Shown: in pieces, positions 10,848 through 21,688 of the stretch
How positions within the stretch are numbered: the first letter of the stretch is position 1
How the letters are laid out: every line of letters starts with the position of its first letter
Assembly: GCF_029407905.1 (NCBI RefSeq)
Contig: NC_073628.1
Span: forward strand, 15,405,501 to 15,469,500
Direction: 5' to 3'
DNA length: 64,000 bases
Source: Bubalus kerabau
Taxonomy: Eukaryota > Chordata > Mammalia > Artiodactyla > Bovidae
Made by a program: the position numbers and the translations under genes
Notes under the pieces: model-generated
Databases searched by the model: none
What the model was told of the DNA's origin: nothing
Seen by the model: the letters and a program-made list of their open reading frames with translations, nothing else

Positions 10848-11123
10848 CGGAGAAGGCGATGGCACCCCTCTCCAGTACTCTTGCCTGGAAAATCCCATGG
10901 ATGGAGGAGCCTGGTAGGCTGCAGTCCATGGGTTTGCTAAGAGTCAGACACAACTGAGCGACTTCACTTTGACTTTTCACTTTGATGCATTGGAGAAGGA
11001 AATGGCAACCCACTCCAGTGTTCTTGCCTGGAGAATCCCAGGGATGGGGGAGCCTGGTGGGCTGCCGTCTATGGGGTCGCACAGAGTCGGACACGACTGA
11101 AGTGACTTAGCAGCTTAGCAGCA
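10848..11123 (+). repeat. Bov-A2 SINE (dimer)
   Basis: Two BovA monomers ending in the AGC-type tail. A perfect 12-base TSD, GTTTAATAAGGG, lies at 10836-10847 and 11124-11135, implying a recent insertion. Confidence 0.96.
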
Positions 11124-11162
11124 GTTTAATAAGGGAGGCAAATATTAAACAAATAATCACAT

Positions 11163-11581
11163 CAGTTCAGTTCAGTGCAGTCACTCCGTCGTGTCCGACT
11201 CTTTGTGACCCCATGAACCGCAGCACACCAGGCCTCCCTGTCCATCACCAACTCCTGGAGTTTACCCAAATTCATATCCATTGAGTCAGTGATGCCATCC
11301 AACCATCTCCTCTGTTGTCCCCTTCTCCTCCTGCCCTCAATCTTTTCCAGCATCAGGGCCTTTTCAAATGAGTCAGCTCTTCGCATCAGGTGGCCAAAGT
11401 ATTGGAGTTTCAGCTTCAGCATCAGTCCTTCCAATGAACACCCAGGACTGATCTCCTTTAAGATGGACTGGTTGGATCTCCTTGCAGTCCAAGGGACTCT
11501 CAAGAGTCTTCTCCAACACCACAGTTCAAAAGCATCAATTCTTCAGTGCTCAGCTTTCTTTATAGTCCAACTCTCACATCC
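11163..11581 (-). repeat. BovB LINE, 3' fragment
   Basis: Antisense copy of the RT C-terminal region and 3' end of BovB, starting with the CAGTT tail. A perfect 10-base TSD, ATAATCACAT, flanks it (11153-11162 and 11582-11591). Heavily 5' truncated. Confidence 0.95.
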
Positions 11582-11591
11582 ATAATCACAT

Positions 11592-11875
11592 AGATAATCT
11601 TAATAGAAGTTATAGGATGTGCTATGAAGGACAAGTAGAAGGTAGTATAAGAGGTTATAACTGGAACACCAATTTGGCTTCCTTAAGAAAGTATTGTAAG
11701 AGTTAGTAATGGAAGAGTATGTTGGAGAAAGCTTTCTAGGTAAAGGGGTCATGATCAAAGGCCTTTTGAGGCTTGGATATAGTGAGAAACAGAGGAGGAA
11801 AATATCATGACATGAAGCTGGAGAAACAGGCAGGGACCAGATTATTCAGGACCTTGAAAGATGAGTAGGGAGGTG
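11592..11875. repeat. Old dispersed repeat fragment, family unassigned
   Basis: Same style as the unassigned repeat near 6.7-7.7 kb (GCTATGAAGGACAAGTAGAAGG, GGAGAAAGCTTTCTAGGTAAAGG, then GGTCATGATCAAAGG). The old element appears to extend, broken by young insertions, towards 15.9 kb. Confidence 0.4.
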
Positions 11876-11878
11876 GGA

Positions 11879-12092
11879 GGCTCCCCAGGTGGCACAATGG
11901 TAATGCGGGAGATGCAAGAGATGCAGGTTCATTCCCTGGGTCAGGAAGATCCCCTGAAATAGGAAATGGCAACCCACTCCAGTGGGTTGCCTGAAAAATT
12001 CCATGGACAGAGAAGCCTGGTGAGCTTCCGGGTCCAGTCCATAGCACTGCAAAGAGTGCAGATATGACTGAGTGACTGAGCACACAGCACAA
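11879..12092 (+). repeat. Bov-tA SINE
   Basis: Shortened tRNA-like head (GGCTCCCCAGGTGGCACAATGG) and a BovA body with a small rearrangement near 11980. Ends GACTGAGTGACTGAGCACACAG. Confidence 0.88.
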
Positions 12093-12245
12093 GTAAGATT
12101 AATAAGGCACAAGATCTTGGAGGTTAGAAGAATTTTGGATCTGGATGGTAGCAGTTGAAAGAGTACACAGGGCTAACAGGTACTTAGTGAAAGGGAAAGA
12201 ATCAAGCATTTACCCTGCTTTTTTACATAAACTATACCACTATGC

Positions 12246-13281
12246 TGTGGAAAATTCTGAAAGAGATGGGAATACCAGACCACCTGACCTGCCTCTTGAG
12301 AAATCTATATGCAGGTCAGGAAGCAACAGTTAGAACTGGGCATGGAACAACAGACTGGTTCCAAATAGGAAAAGGAGTTCGTCAAGGCTGTATATTGTCA
12401 CCCTGCTTATTTAACTTCTATGCAGAGTACATCATGAGAAACGCTGGACTGGAAGAAACACAAGCTGGAATCAAGATTGCCGGGAGAAATATCAATCACC
12501 TCAGATATGCAGATGACACCACCCTTATGGCAGAAAGTGAAGAGGAACTCAAAAGCCTCTTGATGAAAGTGAAAGTGGAGAGTGAAAAAGTTGGCTTAAA
12601 GCTCAACATTCAGAAAACAAACATCATGGCATCTGGTCCCATCACTTCATGGGAATAGATGGGAAACAGTGGAAACAGTGTCAGACTTTATTTTGGGGGG
12701 CTCCAAAATCACTGCAGATGGTGACTGCAGCCATGAAATGAAAAGACGCTTACTCCTTGGAAGGAAAGTTATGACCAACCTAGATAGCATATTCAAAAGC
12801 AGAGACATTACTTTGCCAACAAAGGTTCATCTAGTCAAGGCTATGGTTTTTCCTGTGGTCATGTATGGATGTGAGAGTTGGACTGTGAAGAAGGCTGAGC
12901 ACCGAAGAATTGATGCTTTTGAACTGTGGTGTTGGAGAAGACTCTTGAGAGTCCCTTGGACTGCAAAGGAGATCCAACCAGTCCATTCTGAAGATCAGCC
13001 CTGGGATTTCTTTGGAGGGAATGATGCTAAAGCTGAAACTCCAGTACTTTGGCCACCTCATGCGAAGAGCTGACTCATTGGAAAAGACTCTGAGGGATTG
13101 GGGGCAAGAGGAGAAGGGGACGACAGAGGATGAGATGGCTGGATGGCATCACTGACTCGATGGACATGAGTCTGAGTGAACTCCGGGAGTTGGTGATGGA
13201 CAGGGAGGCCTGGCGTGCTGCGATTCATGGGGTCGCAGAGTCAGACACGACTGAGCGACTGAACTGAACTGAACTGAACTG
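12246..13281 (+). repeat. BovB LINE, 1 kb 3' half with reverse-transcriptase remnants
   Basis: RTE-type LINE. The first frame (12242-12658, 138 codons) has RT block RQGCILSP and the catalytic YADD at residues 89-92. A one-base loss at about 12655 shifts the frame into 12669-13073, which has the C-terminal [20 protein letters not shown] and [20 protein letters not shown] blocks and then breaks again. The 3' end is the ACTGA repeat. A perfect 12-base TSD (ATACCACTATGC, 12234-12245 and 13282-13293) shows one young 5'-truncated insertion. It lacks the endonuclease and is dead. Confidence 0.96.
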
Positions 13282-13293
13282 ATACCACTATGC

Positions 13294-14340
13294 AATAAAT
13301 AATTGAAGAGGGGTGGTTTCCCTTGCTGAAACATTGCAGCTACTAAATGAAGAATGATTGAATTATATCACCATTTTAAAGCTCCTAATGAACTGATGTA
13401 AGCATAATTCACCAACAGCTGTTAGCACTACAAAAAGAGAGACAAACATACACTGTATGTCTCCTAATGGAAAAATATACCACCACCTATGAGGGTATCT
13501 TGCCAAAAAATTAAACTTGAATCTGATAACATCTAGATCTTACTACCAATTTACAGAAAATAATAGAGGACAAGGTACCATGTTCAAGTATGCCTTGGGG
13601 ATACAGCTGACAAAATCCAGATGGTGGCAAAAACTAAAGGACAAGCAACCTAGTCCCTTAAACAAAACAACAAAACAATCCTGGGAAAACAAAGAAAGAA
13701 AAAACAAATACAGATGACTTAAAAAAAAAAAAATTTAAGAGGCTATTAGAAATGTGCATAGTAACTGGATATTTTATGATACCGAGAAACTATTTTCATT
13801 GTGATAATGGCATTGAATTTATTTAAAACCTTATCTCTTCTAGAAATACAGACTAAAATATTTACATAGAAAATCATATGGTATTAGGGATTTTCTTCAA
13901 AATAATATGGAAGGGGGAAAATGGATGGGGGTATGGATGAGGTAACTTTGGCCTTTGATTGGATTTGGGGGCTTGGTTATTAGGCACAAGTTTTAATACA
14001 TTTTTAACTATTCTATGTTTTATATGTTCTAAATTCTTCACAATAAAAAAAGTATTATATTAGAAGAAATCTAGAAAGCAAAATTGACATAAAATGATAA
14101 TAAATTGGGTAAGTGAGATGTCAGGGATGACCCCAAGTTCTGATTTTTGTGCATGATTCTAAAATGGTATCCTTGAGTGATTAGAAAACAATGAACAAGA
14201 ACTCAGTCTCCAGGAGAAGGCCATTTGTCATCTTGGACGTGTTGAGTTTGAGATATCTCTGTGATAACCAAGCAAAGTGAAACTAGCAGATAGGCAAATC
14301 TGGAGCTAGGTAGAGAGATCTGGTCTAGCAGTGTGCATGT
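13294..14340. repeat. Old repeat-like DNA, no gene
   Basis: Segments such as ACCACCTATGAGGGTATCTTGCC (about 13481) and GATATTTTATGATACC with a terminal CACAATAAAA (about 14040) resemble an old mammalian repeat 3' end. Sequence from about 14105 resembles the unassigned repeat seen at 6.7 and 11.6 kb. Families not named. Confidence 0.35.
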
Positions 14341-14357
14341 AAGAATCAATGGTTCAT

Positions 14358-15113
14358 CTTCCCTGGTGGTCCAGTGGTTAAGAATCTACCTGCCTGGAGA
14401 AGGAAATGATAAACCCACTCTAGTATTCTTGCCTGGAGAATCCCATGGACAGTGGAGCTTGGCAGGCTCCAGTCTATGGGGTTGCAAGACTTGGATATGG
14501 CTTAGTGACTAAAACCACCACCACTACCAAAATAACTATGGTGAAAATGCAGTGGGTTTTTTTTTTTTCCTTTATTTTAGTTCATGTCAATTATATTTTA
14601 AAATATTGAGCTAATTTTTTTATGGATAAATATGGTCTTTGTATTATGTTTGTGAGCCACTATAAGTACACTGAACCTATTGTCGTTTTTTAAGGTTTTG
14701 TTCTTTTTTTAATTTAGGAGGGAAAAATGCAAGTAAGTAACAACTTACCAGGCATTAATTATCTTATTTTGGAGTTGAATTCTGTAATTTGAAAAAATTC
14801 AGTTAAACAAGTAATAATAAATTCAAAGTGATCTATTGAAAAAAAGAATCTGCCTGCCAAAGCAGGTATCACAGGTTGAATCCCTGGTCCAGGAAGATCC
14901 CACACACCTCAGGGCAACTAAGGCCATAAGCTGCAGCTACTGAGCAGGCTTGCTACAACTACCGAAGCCCAAGAGCCTAGAGCCCATGATCTAGAGCAAG
15001 CAGAGCCACCACCACGGGAAGTCCGTGCACTACAATGAAGTGCGGCCGCTGTTCGCTGCAACTAGAGAAAGACCACATGCAGCAATGAAGACTCAGCACA
15101 ACCGAAAATAAAA
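14358..15113 (+). repeat. CHR-2 SINE, interrupted
   Basis: Head CTTCCCTGGTGGTCCAGTGG at 14358 and body from 14844 to 15113 form one CHR-2 element. The outer TSD is 17 bases with one change: AAGAATCAATGGTTCAT (14341-14357) and AAGAATCAACGGTTCAT (15114-15130). The middle is a later insertion. Confidence 0.85.
14395..14843 (+). mobile_element. Insertion of BovA monomer plus about 315 bases of non-repeat DNA
   Basis: Sits inside the CHR-2 SINE between two copies of AAGAATCTRCCTGCC (14380-14394 and 14844-14858; one change). The first part (to about 14530) is a BovA monomer lacking a tRNA head. The rest is AT-rich DNA ending in GAAAAA. The layout is that of a SINE mobilised with downstream flanking sequence. 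Confidence 0.65.
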
Positions 15114-15159
15114 AAGAATCAACGGTTCATAGAGTTCGCGTGAGTGGATGCATTTACCT

Positions 15160-15395
15160 GGGCTCCGTTTCTTAAAGTTGAACATGGGTTTAAGTTACCT
15201 GGAGAGTTTATTTAAACACAGATTGCTAGGCCCCTATCCTAGAGCCTCTGAATCAATAGGTACAGATATGATTTAAGAATTCACATTTCAAAAGAAAAAA
15301 ATAATAGTTCACATTTTTAACAATTTGACAGTTGATGTTAATGCTACGGTTCTGGAGACCACATTTTTGAGAACTACTGGCCTTGGAAGACAGTT
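15160..15395 (+). mobile_element. MER5-like (hAT-Charlie) DNA transposon remnant
   Basis: CTGGAGAGTTTATTTAAACACAG, GATTGCTAGGCCCC, CTCTGAATCAATAGG and TTTGAGAACTACTGG are in MER5A-type order. Non-autonomous and ancient. Confidence 0.6.
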
Positions 15396-15511
15396 AACAC
15401 TGGTTCTCAACCCTGGATTCACACTGAGAATGTTGCAAAGACAAGGCAGAGAGCATTTCAAGTTGGAGTGAGTGTTCAACAAGGCCAAATACTGTTCAAA
15501 AGTCCAGTGAG
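15396..15511. repeat. Old dispersed repeat fragment
   Basis: A short piece (GAGAGCATTTCAAGTTGGAGTG) that appears to continue after the SINE on its right. Confidence 0.3.
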
Positions 15512-15636
15512 ACAGGGAATTTCCTGGCAGTCCAGTGGTTAGGACTCTATGTTTTCACTACCGTGGGCCCATGTTCAATCCTTGGTCAGGGAACTAAGAT
15601 CTCAGAAGACGTACAAAATGAATTAAAAAAAAAAAA
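15512..15636 (+). repeat. CHR-type tRNA SINE, short form
   Basis: Head GGGAATTTCCTGGCAGTCCAG, box-B-like GTTCAATCC and an A15 tail. TSD AAAGTCCAGTGAGA (15498-15511) and AAAGTCCAGTAAGA (15637-15650), one change. Confidence 0.88.
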
Positions 15637-15650
15637 AAAGTCCAGTAAGA

Positions 15651-15945
15651 TGAGAGTGAAAATAAATATCCATTGGATTTGTAGCATAGAAGTAATTGGT
15701 GACAGTAGAAGGTGGAGTGAAGGGAAAATCAAATTAGAGGTAATGAGAAATAAAGGAGATGCAAAAGTGAAGACAGTGAGTGCAGATAATAGTTTTGAGA
15801 AGTCTGGCTGTGAATCCTGTGAAGAAAAAGAAAAACAGTGTGGCGGGAGAGGAGAGGGGGCTGAGAGCAGACAAAAGCATGAAGGACAAACCACTAAGAC
15901 CAAATCACAGTCTTCTTCCTTGAATTAAAAAAAAAGTTAAACCAC
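15651..15945. repeat. Old dispersed repeat fragment, family unassigned
   Basis: Purine-rich (CCATTGGATTTGTAGC, GAAGACAGTGAGTGCAGATAA, TTTGAGAAGTCTGGCTGTG). It carries a 121-codon open frame that spans SINE and repeat, so it is not a gene. Confidence 0.4.
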
Positions 15946-16370
15946 CAATTTGTGTTCTGACAATGAATTGCATTTCAATAGTTTCATCTTAAAGAACTAA
16001 TGAGTCTTCAAAAATCAAAAGGACGGACTTTGTGGATATTCTGCAGTCCTGCAGAACAGGTAAGTCTACTGAAGCACAACTTTCTTCCCTGAGGTCACAG
16101 GTCTTGGGATGCTCCCATACTACTATCTGATAAAACTGGCCCCCAGATTCATTTATTTCATATATTTTATTAATCATGATTAATTCATTAAACATTTATC
16201 AAATACCTATTATGGGCTAGACAGCTGGGCTCTGGGATTAAAGTGGTGAATGATGAGTGCCTTACAATGGTAATTAGAAGTGTTGGAGAAATGTGGGGTG
16301 CTCTAAAAATCTATATCATAAGATCCAACACAAGCTGAGGAACCAGGGGAGGAGGTCTTTAAAGAGTGAC
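15946..16370. other. Intergenic DNA, no gene
   Basis: No feature beyond a possible old-repeat echo near 16205-16260 (TGGGCTAGACAGCTGGGCTCTGGG). Confidence 0.45.
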
Positions 16371-16374
16371 TGTC

Positions 16375-16600
16375 AAAAAGAGAGCTGAATTCCATTTATG
16401 TGAAATGTCCAGAAGTGGCAAATCTGTAGACACAGAAAGTAGACAGGTCAGTGGTTGCCTGGGGCTGAGAAGCTGGGGAGGAAGGGAGAGTAACTGCTAA
16501 TAAAAGTTTCTTCCTAGGGTGATAAGAAGGTTCAAAGATTGACTGTGGTGATGACTATCAAATCTGTGCATGTACTAAAAAACACTGAACCGTAACACTT
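16375..16600 (+). repeat. L1MB-type LINE 3' UTR
   Basis: CATTTATGTGAAATGTCCAGAAG, GTCAGTGGTTGCCTGGGGCTG and a GACTGTGGTGATGACTATCA stretch are typical L1MB 3' UTR landmarks. Confidence 0.72.
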
Positions 16601-16667
16601 TAGCCCCCTTCTGATGCCTATGTCAGAAGCTTTCTCTATCTCCTTTATACTTTAATAAAACTTTATT

Positions 16668-16697
16668 ACACACACACACACAAATAAATAAATAAAT
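16668..16697. repeat. CA and AAAT microsatellite
   Basis: A short CA run passes into AAAT-type tetranucleotides. Confidence 0.9.
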
Positions 16698-16728
16698 GGA
16701 TGAACTGTATGGTATCTCAAAATGTTCA

Positions 16729-16828
16729 TTGTTGTTCAGTTGCTAAGTCGTGTCCCACTCTTTGCGACCCCATGGACTGCAGCACACCATTTTTTCCTGT
16801 TCATCACTATCTCCCAGAGCTTGCTCAA
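16729..16828 (-). repeat. BovB LINE 3' end, part 1 of an interrupted copy
   Basis: Antisense BovB 3' terminus (GTTGTTCAGTTGCTAAGTCG onward) stopping at GCTTGCTCAAACT. The next bases expected of BovB reappear at 17671, after a sense-oriented BovB. Confidence 0.85.
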
Positions 16829-17669
16829 ACTTGTGCTGGGCTGGATGAAGCACAAGCTGGAATCAAGATTGTCGGGAGAAATATCAATAACCTCAGATAT
16901 GTAAGCAACACCATCCTTATGGGAGAAAGTGAAGAGGAACTGAAGAGCCTCTTGAAAGTGAAGGAGGAGAGTGAAAAAGTTGGCTTAAAATTCAAGATTC
17001 AAAAAACTAAGATCATGGCATCCAGTCCCATCATCTCATGGCAAATAGATGGGGAAACAATGGAAACAGTGACATACTATTTTCTTGGGCTCCAAAATCA
17101 CTGTAGATGGTGACTGCAGCCATGAAATTAAAAGACACTTGCTCCTTGGAAGAAAAGTTATGACCAACCTAGATAGCATATTAAAATGAAGAGACATTAC
17201 TTTGCTGACAAAGATCCATCTAAAGCTGTGGTTGTTCCAGTAATCACGTATGGATGTGAAAGTTGGGCTATAAAGAAAGCTAAGCACCAAAGAATTGATG
17301 CTTTTGAATTGTGGTGTTGGAGAAGACTCTTGAGAGTCCCTTGGACTGCAGGGAGATCAAACCAGTCCATCCTAAAGGAAATCAGTCCTGAATATTCATT
17401 GGAAGAATTGATGCTGAAACGGAAACTCCAATACTTTGGCCCTTGATGGGAAGAACTGACTCATTGGGAAAGACCTTGATGCTGGGAAAGATTGAAAGCA
17501 GGGGGAGAAGGGGACAACAGAGGATGAGATGGTTGGATGGCATCACCAACTCGATGGATATGAGTTTGAACAAGCTGAAGGAGTTGGTGATGGACAGGGA
17601 AGCCTGGCGTGCTGCAGTCCATGGGGTTGCCAAGAGTCAGACATGACTGAGTGGCTAAACTGAACTGAT
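16829..17669 (+). repeat. BovB LINE fragment inserted inside another BovB
   Basis: Sense copy from the GCTGGGCTGGATGAAGCACAAGC block of the RT through the C-terminal blocks to the 3' repeat. The catalytic YADD is replaced (CAGATATGTAAGCAACACC reads RYVSNT), and frames break several times. Diverged older subfamily. A clear TSD was not found. Confidence 0.85.
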
Positions 17670-17670
17670 A

Positions 17671-19655
17671 TCTATTGAGTCAGTGATGCCATCCAACTAT
17701 TTCATCCTCTGTTGCCCCCTTCTTCTCCTCCCCTTAATCTTTCCCAGCACCAGGGTCTTTTCCAATGAGCTGGCTCTTCACATCAGGTAGCCAAAGTATT
17801 GGAGTTTTGGCTTCAGCATCAGTTCCTTCCAATGAATATTCAGGACTGATTTCCTTTAGGATTGACTGGTTTGATCTCATTGCTGTCCAATGAACTCTCA
17901 AGAGTCTTCTCCAACACCACAGTTCAAAAGCATCAATTCTTCAGTGCTCAGCTTTCTTTACAGTCCAAGTCTCACATCTATACATGACTACTGGAAAAAC
18001 CAGAGCTTTGACTAGGCAAAGTGATATCTCAGCTATTTAATATGTTGTCTAGATTTGTTATAATTTTTCTTCCAAGGAGCAAGTGTCTTTTAATTTCATG
18101 GCTGCAGTCACCATCCACAGTGATTTTGGAGCCCAAGAAAATAAAGTCTGTCACTGTTTCCACTGTTTCCCCATCTACTTGCCATAAAGTGAAAGGAATG
18201 GATGCCATGATCTTCAGTTTTTGAATGCTGAGTTTTAAGTCAGCTTTTTCACTCTCCTCTTTCACCTTCATCAAGAGGTTCTTTAGTTCCTCTTCACTTT
18301 CTGCCATTAGAGTGGTATCATCTGCATATCTGAGGTTGTTGATATTCTTCCTGGCAATCTTGATTCCAGCTTGTGTTTCATCCAGCCCGGCATTTTGCAT
18401 GACGTATTCTGCTTATAAGTTAAATAAGCAGGTGATAATATACAGACTTGACATACTCCTTTCCCAATTTGGAAAGAGTCCATTGTTAAATGTTAGGTTC
18501 TGTTGCTTCTTGTCCTGCATACAGGTTTCTCAGGAGACAAGTAAAATGGTCTAGTATTCCCATCTCTTCAAGAATGTTCCACAGTTTATTGTGATCCACA
18601 CAATCAAAGACTTTAATGTAGTCAATGAAGCAGAAGTAGATGTTCTTTTGGAATTCCCTTGCTTTTTCTATGATCCAGCAGATGTTTGCGATTTGATCTC
18701 TGGTTCTTCTGCCTTTTCTAAATTCAACTTGTACATCTGGGAAGTTCTCAGTTCATGTACTGCTGAAGCCTAGCCTGATGATTTTGAGTAAAATCTTACT
18801 AGCATGTGTGCGTGCATGTGTGCTAAGTCACTTCAGTCATGTTCAACTCTTTGTGACCCTATGGACTGCAATTTACCAGGGTCCTCTGTCCATGGCATTC
18901 TCCAGGCATGAATACTGGAGTGGGCTGCCATACCTTCCTCTAGGGGAGCTTTCCAACCCAGGGATCGAACCCGAGTCTCTTACATCTCCTGCATTTGCAG
19001 GCAGGTTCTTTACACTAGCACCACCTTGTAGGTCAGATAGCATGTGAAATGAGCACAACTGTATGGTAATTTTAACATTCTTTGGCATTGCCCTTCCTGG
19101 TACTGGAATGAAAATTTACCTTTTCCAGTCCTGTGGCCACTGCTGAGCTTTCCAAATTTGCGGGCACATTGAGCGCAGCACTTTAACAGCATCGTATTTT
19201 AGGATTTGAAAGAGCTCAGTGGAAATTCCATCACCTCCACTAGCTTTGTTCACTAGCTTTCTAAGGCCCACTTGACTTCACACTTCAGGAGGTCTGGCTC
19301 TAGGTGAGTGACCACACCATTGTGGTTATCTGGGTCATTAAGACCTTTTTGTACAGTTCTTATGTATATTCTTGCACTTCTTAATTTCTTTTGTTTCTGT
19401 TAGGTCCTTGCTGTTTCTGTCCTTTATTGTGCCTATCTTTGCATAAAATGTTCCTTTGGCATCCCCAATTTTCTTGAAGAGATCTAGTGTTTTCCATTCT
19501 ATTGTTTTCCTTTACTTCTTTGCATTGTTCACTTAGGAAGGCTTATCTCTCATTGCTATTTTCTGGAACTCTGCATTCAGTTGGGTATATCTTTCCATTT
19601 CTCCTTTGCCTTTCACTTCTTTCCTCAGCTATTTCCTCAGACAGCCACTTTGAGA
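17671..19655 (-). repeat. BovB LINE, long antisense copy, part 2
   Basis: Continues the antisense copy begun at 16729. From left to right it runs 3' region, RT C-terminus, RT core (frame 18400-18029 with LRYADDTTLMAE), RT N-terminus and linker, stopping short of the endonuclease. With part 1 the copy covers about 2.1 kb before truncation. A Bov-tA interrupts it at 18809-19037. Multiple frame breaks. Confidence 0.88.
18809..19037 (-). repeat. Bov-tA SINE inside BovB
   Basis: Reverse-complement BovA and head with a perfect 9-base TSD, TAGCATGTG (18800-18808 and 19038-19046). Confidence 0.92.
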
Positions 19656-19657
19656 AC

Positions 19658-20411
19658 AGTTCAGTTCAGTTCAGTCACTCAGTCGTGTCTGACTCTTTGC
19701 GACCCCATGAATCGCAGCACGCCAGGCCTCCCTGTCCATTACCAATTCCCGGAGTTCACTCAGACTCACGTCCATCGAGTCAGTGATGCCATTCAGCCAT
19801 CTCATCCTCTGTCGTCCCCTTCTCCTCCTGCCCCCAAGCCCTCCCAGCATCAGAGTCTTTTCCAATGAGTCAACTCTTCGCATGAGGTGGCCAAAGTACT
19901 GGAGTTTCAGCTTTAGCATCATTCCCTCCAAAGAAATCCCAGGGCTGATCTTTGGAATGGACTGGTTGGATCTCCTTGCAGTCCAAGGGACTCTCAAGAG
20001 TCTTCTCCAACACCACAGTTCAAAAGCATCAATTCTTCGGCGCTCAGCCTTCTTCACAGTCCAACTCTCACATCCATACATGACCACAGGAAAAACCATA
20101 GCCTTGACTAGACGAACCTTTGTTGGCAAAGTAATGTCTCTGCTTTTGAATATGCTATCTAGGTTGGTCATAACTTTCCTTCCAAGGAGTAAGCATCTTT
20201 TCATTTCATGACTGCAGTCTCCATCTGCAGTGATTTTGGAGCCCCCCAAAATAAAGTCTGACACTGTTTCCACTGTTTCCCATCTATTCCCATGAAGTGA
20301 TGGGACCGGATGCTATGATCTTTGTTTTTTGAATGTTGAGATTTAAGCCGACTTTTTCACTCTCCTCTTTCACTTTAATCAAGAGGCTTTTTAGTTCCTC
20401 TTCACTTTCTA
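19658..20411 (-). repeat. BovB LINE, young-subfamily 3' copy
   Basis: Antisense copy abutting the longer BovB on its left, starting with the CAGTT tail. Its minus-strand frame 20273-19671 (200 codons) is open through the whole C-terminus to the 3' end ([19 protein letters not shown], then the [11 protein letters not shown] block). It begins downstream of YADD, so it has no active site. It ends at CTTCACTTTCT. Confidence 0.92.
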
Positions 20412-20606
20412 AAATTCAGCTCAGTAAACTTGAGGCTCTAATTCAGCTTCTTCGAGGATTCCTGAATCAGGTAGTAGCCCATCTGTTAGGAAAAGTGTGG
20501 TCTGAGGGGTTGTAAAAAATGGAAGGTTTCACAGAAAGAAGAATGAGGGCAAAGGATTTTTAATAAAACAACATGAAGGATTATCTTTAGGCCAGAGCAT
20601 CTTCTT

Positions 20607-20881
20607 GGAGAAGGCAATGGCACCCCACTCCAGTACTCTTGCCTGGAAAATCCCATGGACAGAGGAGCCTGGTAGGCTGCAGTCCATGGGGTTGCGAAGA
20701 GTCGGACACAACTGAGAGACTTCCCTTTCACTTTTCACTTTCATGCATTGGAGAAGGAAATGGCAACCTACTCCAGTGTTCTTGCCAGGAGAATCCCAGG
20801 AACGGGGGAGCCTGGTGGGCTGCCGTCTATGGGGTCACACAGAGTCAGACACAACTGAAGTGACTTAGCAGCAGCAGCAGC
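20607..20881 (+). repeat. Bov-A2 SINE (dimer)
   Basis: Two BovA monomers and an AGC tail with a perfect 13-base TSD, AGAGCATCTTCTT (20594-20606 and 20882-20894). Confidence 0.96.
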
Positions 20882-21551
20882 AGAGCATCTTCTTCTGTGG
20901 GGGAGAGGGATAGCAAGGGTGTTACCATGCAGACTGCTTGTCTTCCTGGGGTGGGATGGGGTGGGGAATGGGGCAGGTCCATATGACAGACTGCCTCACT
21001 AGTGTTGACTTCAGACTTCCAAGTTCAGTTCAGTCACTCAGTCATGTCCGACTCTTTGCGACTCCACAGACTGCAGCATGCCAGGCCTTCCTCTCCATCA
21101 CTAACTCCTGGAGTTTACTCAAACTCATGTCCATTGAGTCGGTGATGCCATCCAACCATCTCATCCTCTGTCGTCCCTTCTCCTCCTGCCTTCAATCTTT
21201 CCCAGCATCAGGGTCTTTTCCAAGGAGTCAGTTCTTCACATCAGGTGGCCAAAGTATTGGAGTTTCAGCTTCAACATCAGTCCTTTCAATGAATATTCAG
21301 GACTGATTTCCTTTAGGATGGACTGGTTTGATCTCTTTGCAGTCCAAGGGACTCTCAAGAGTCTTCTCCAACACCACAATTCAAAAGCATCAATTCTTTG
21401 GTGCTCAGCTTTCTTTATGGTCCAACTCTCACATCTATACATGACTACTGGAACAACCATAGCTGTGACTAGACAGATTTTTGTCAGCAGAGTAAGGTCT
21501 CTGCTTTTGAATATGCTGTCTGGGTTGGTCATAACTTTTCTTCCAAGGAGC

Positions 21552-21688
21552 TGCTGCTGCTTCTGCTGCTAAGTCCCTTCAGTCGTGTCTGACTCTGTGT
21601 GACCCCATGGACTGCAGCCTACCACGCTCCTCCATCCATGGGATTTTCCAGGCAAGAGTACTGGAGTGGGTTGCCATTGCCTTCTCCA
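21552..21688 (-). repeat. BovA monomer SINE inside BovB
   Basis: Begins with a GCTGCTGCT tail on the plus strand and ends CCTTCTCCA. TSD TTCCAAGGAGC (21541-21551) and TTCCAAAGAGC (21689-21699) with one change. Confidence 0.93.

Noticed and set aside
12242..13073. Reverse-transcriptase protein gene
   Set aside because: It is a 5'-truncated BovB with frame breaks and a TSD, not a host gene.
15042..15049. GCGGCCGC (NotI-like) suggesting cloning artefact
   Set aside because: It falls inside a CHR-2 SINE body that is naturally GC-rich; no vector sequence flanks it.
15563..15928. 121-codon plus-strand frame
   Set aside because: Begins in a SINE, passes through its poly-A and ends in an old repeat.
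16729..17669. Twin-primed BovB
   Set aside because: The inverted first piece comes from the 3' end, not from upstream of the second piece, and it continues at 17671. Nested insertion explains it better.
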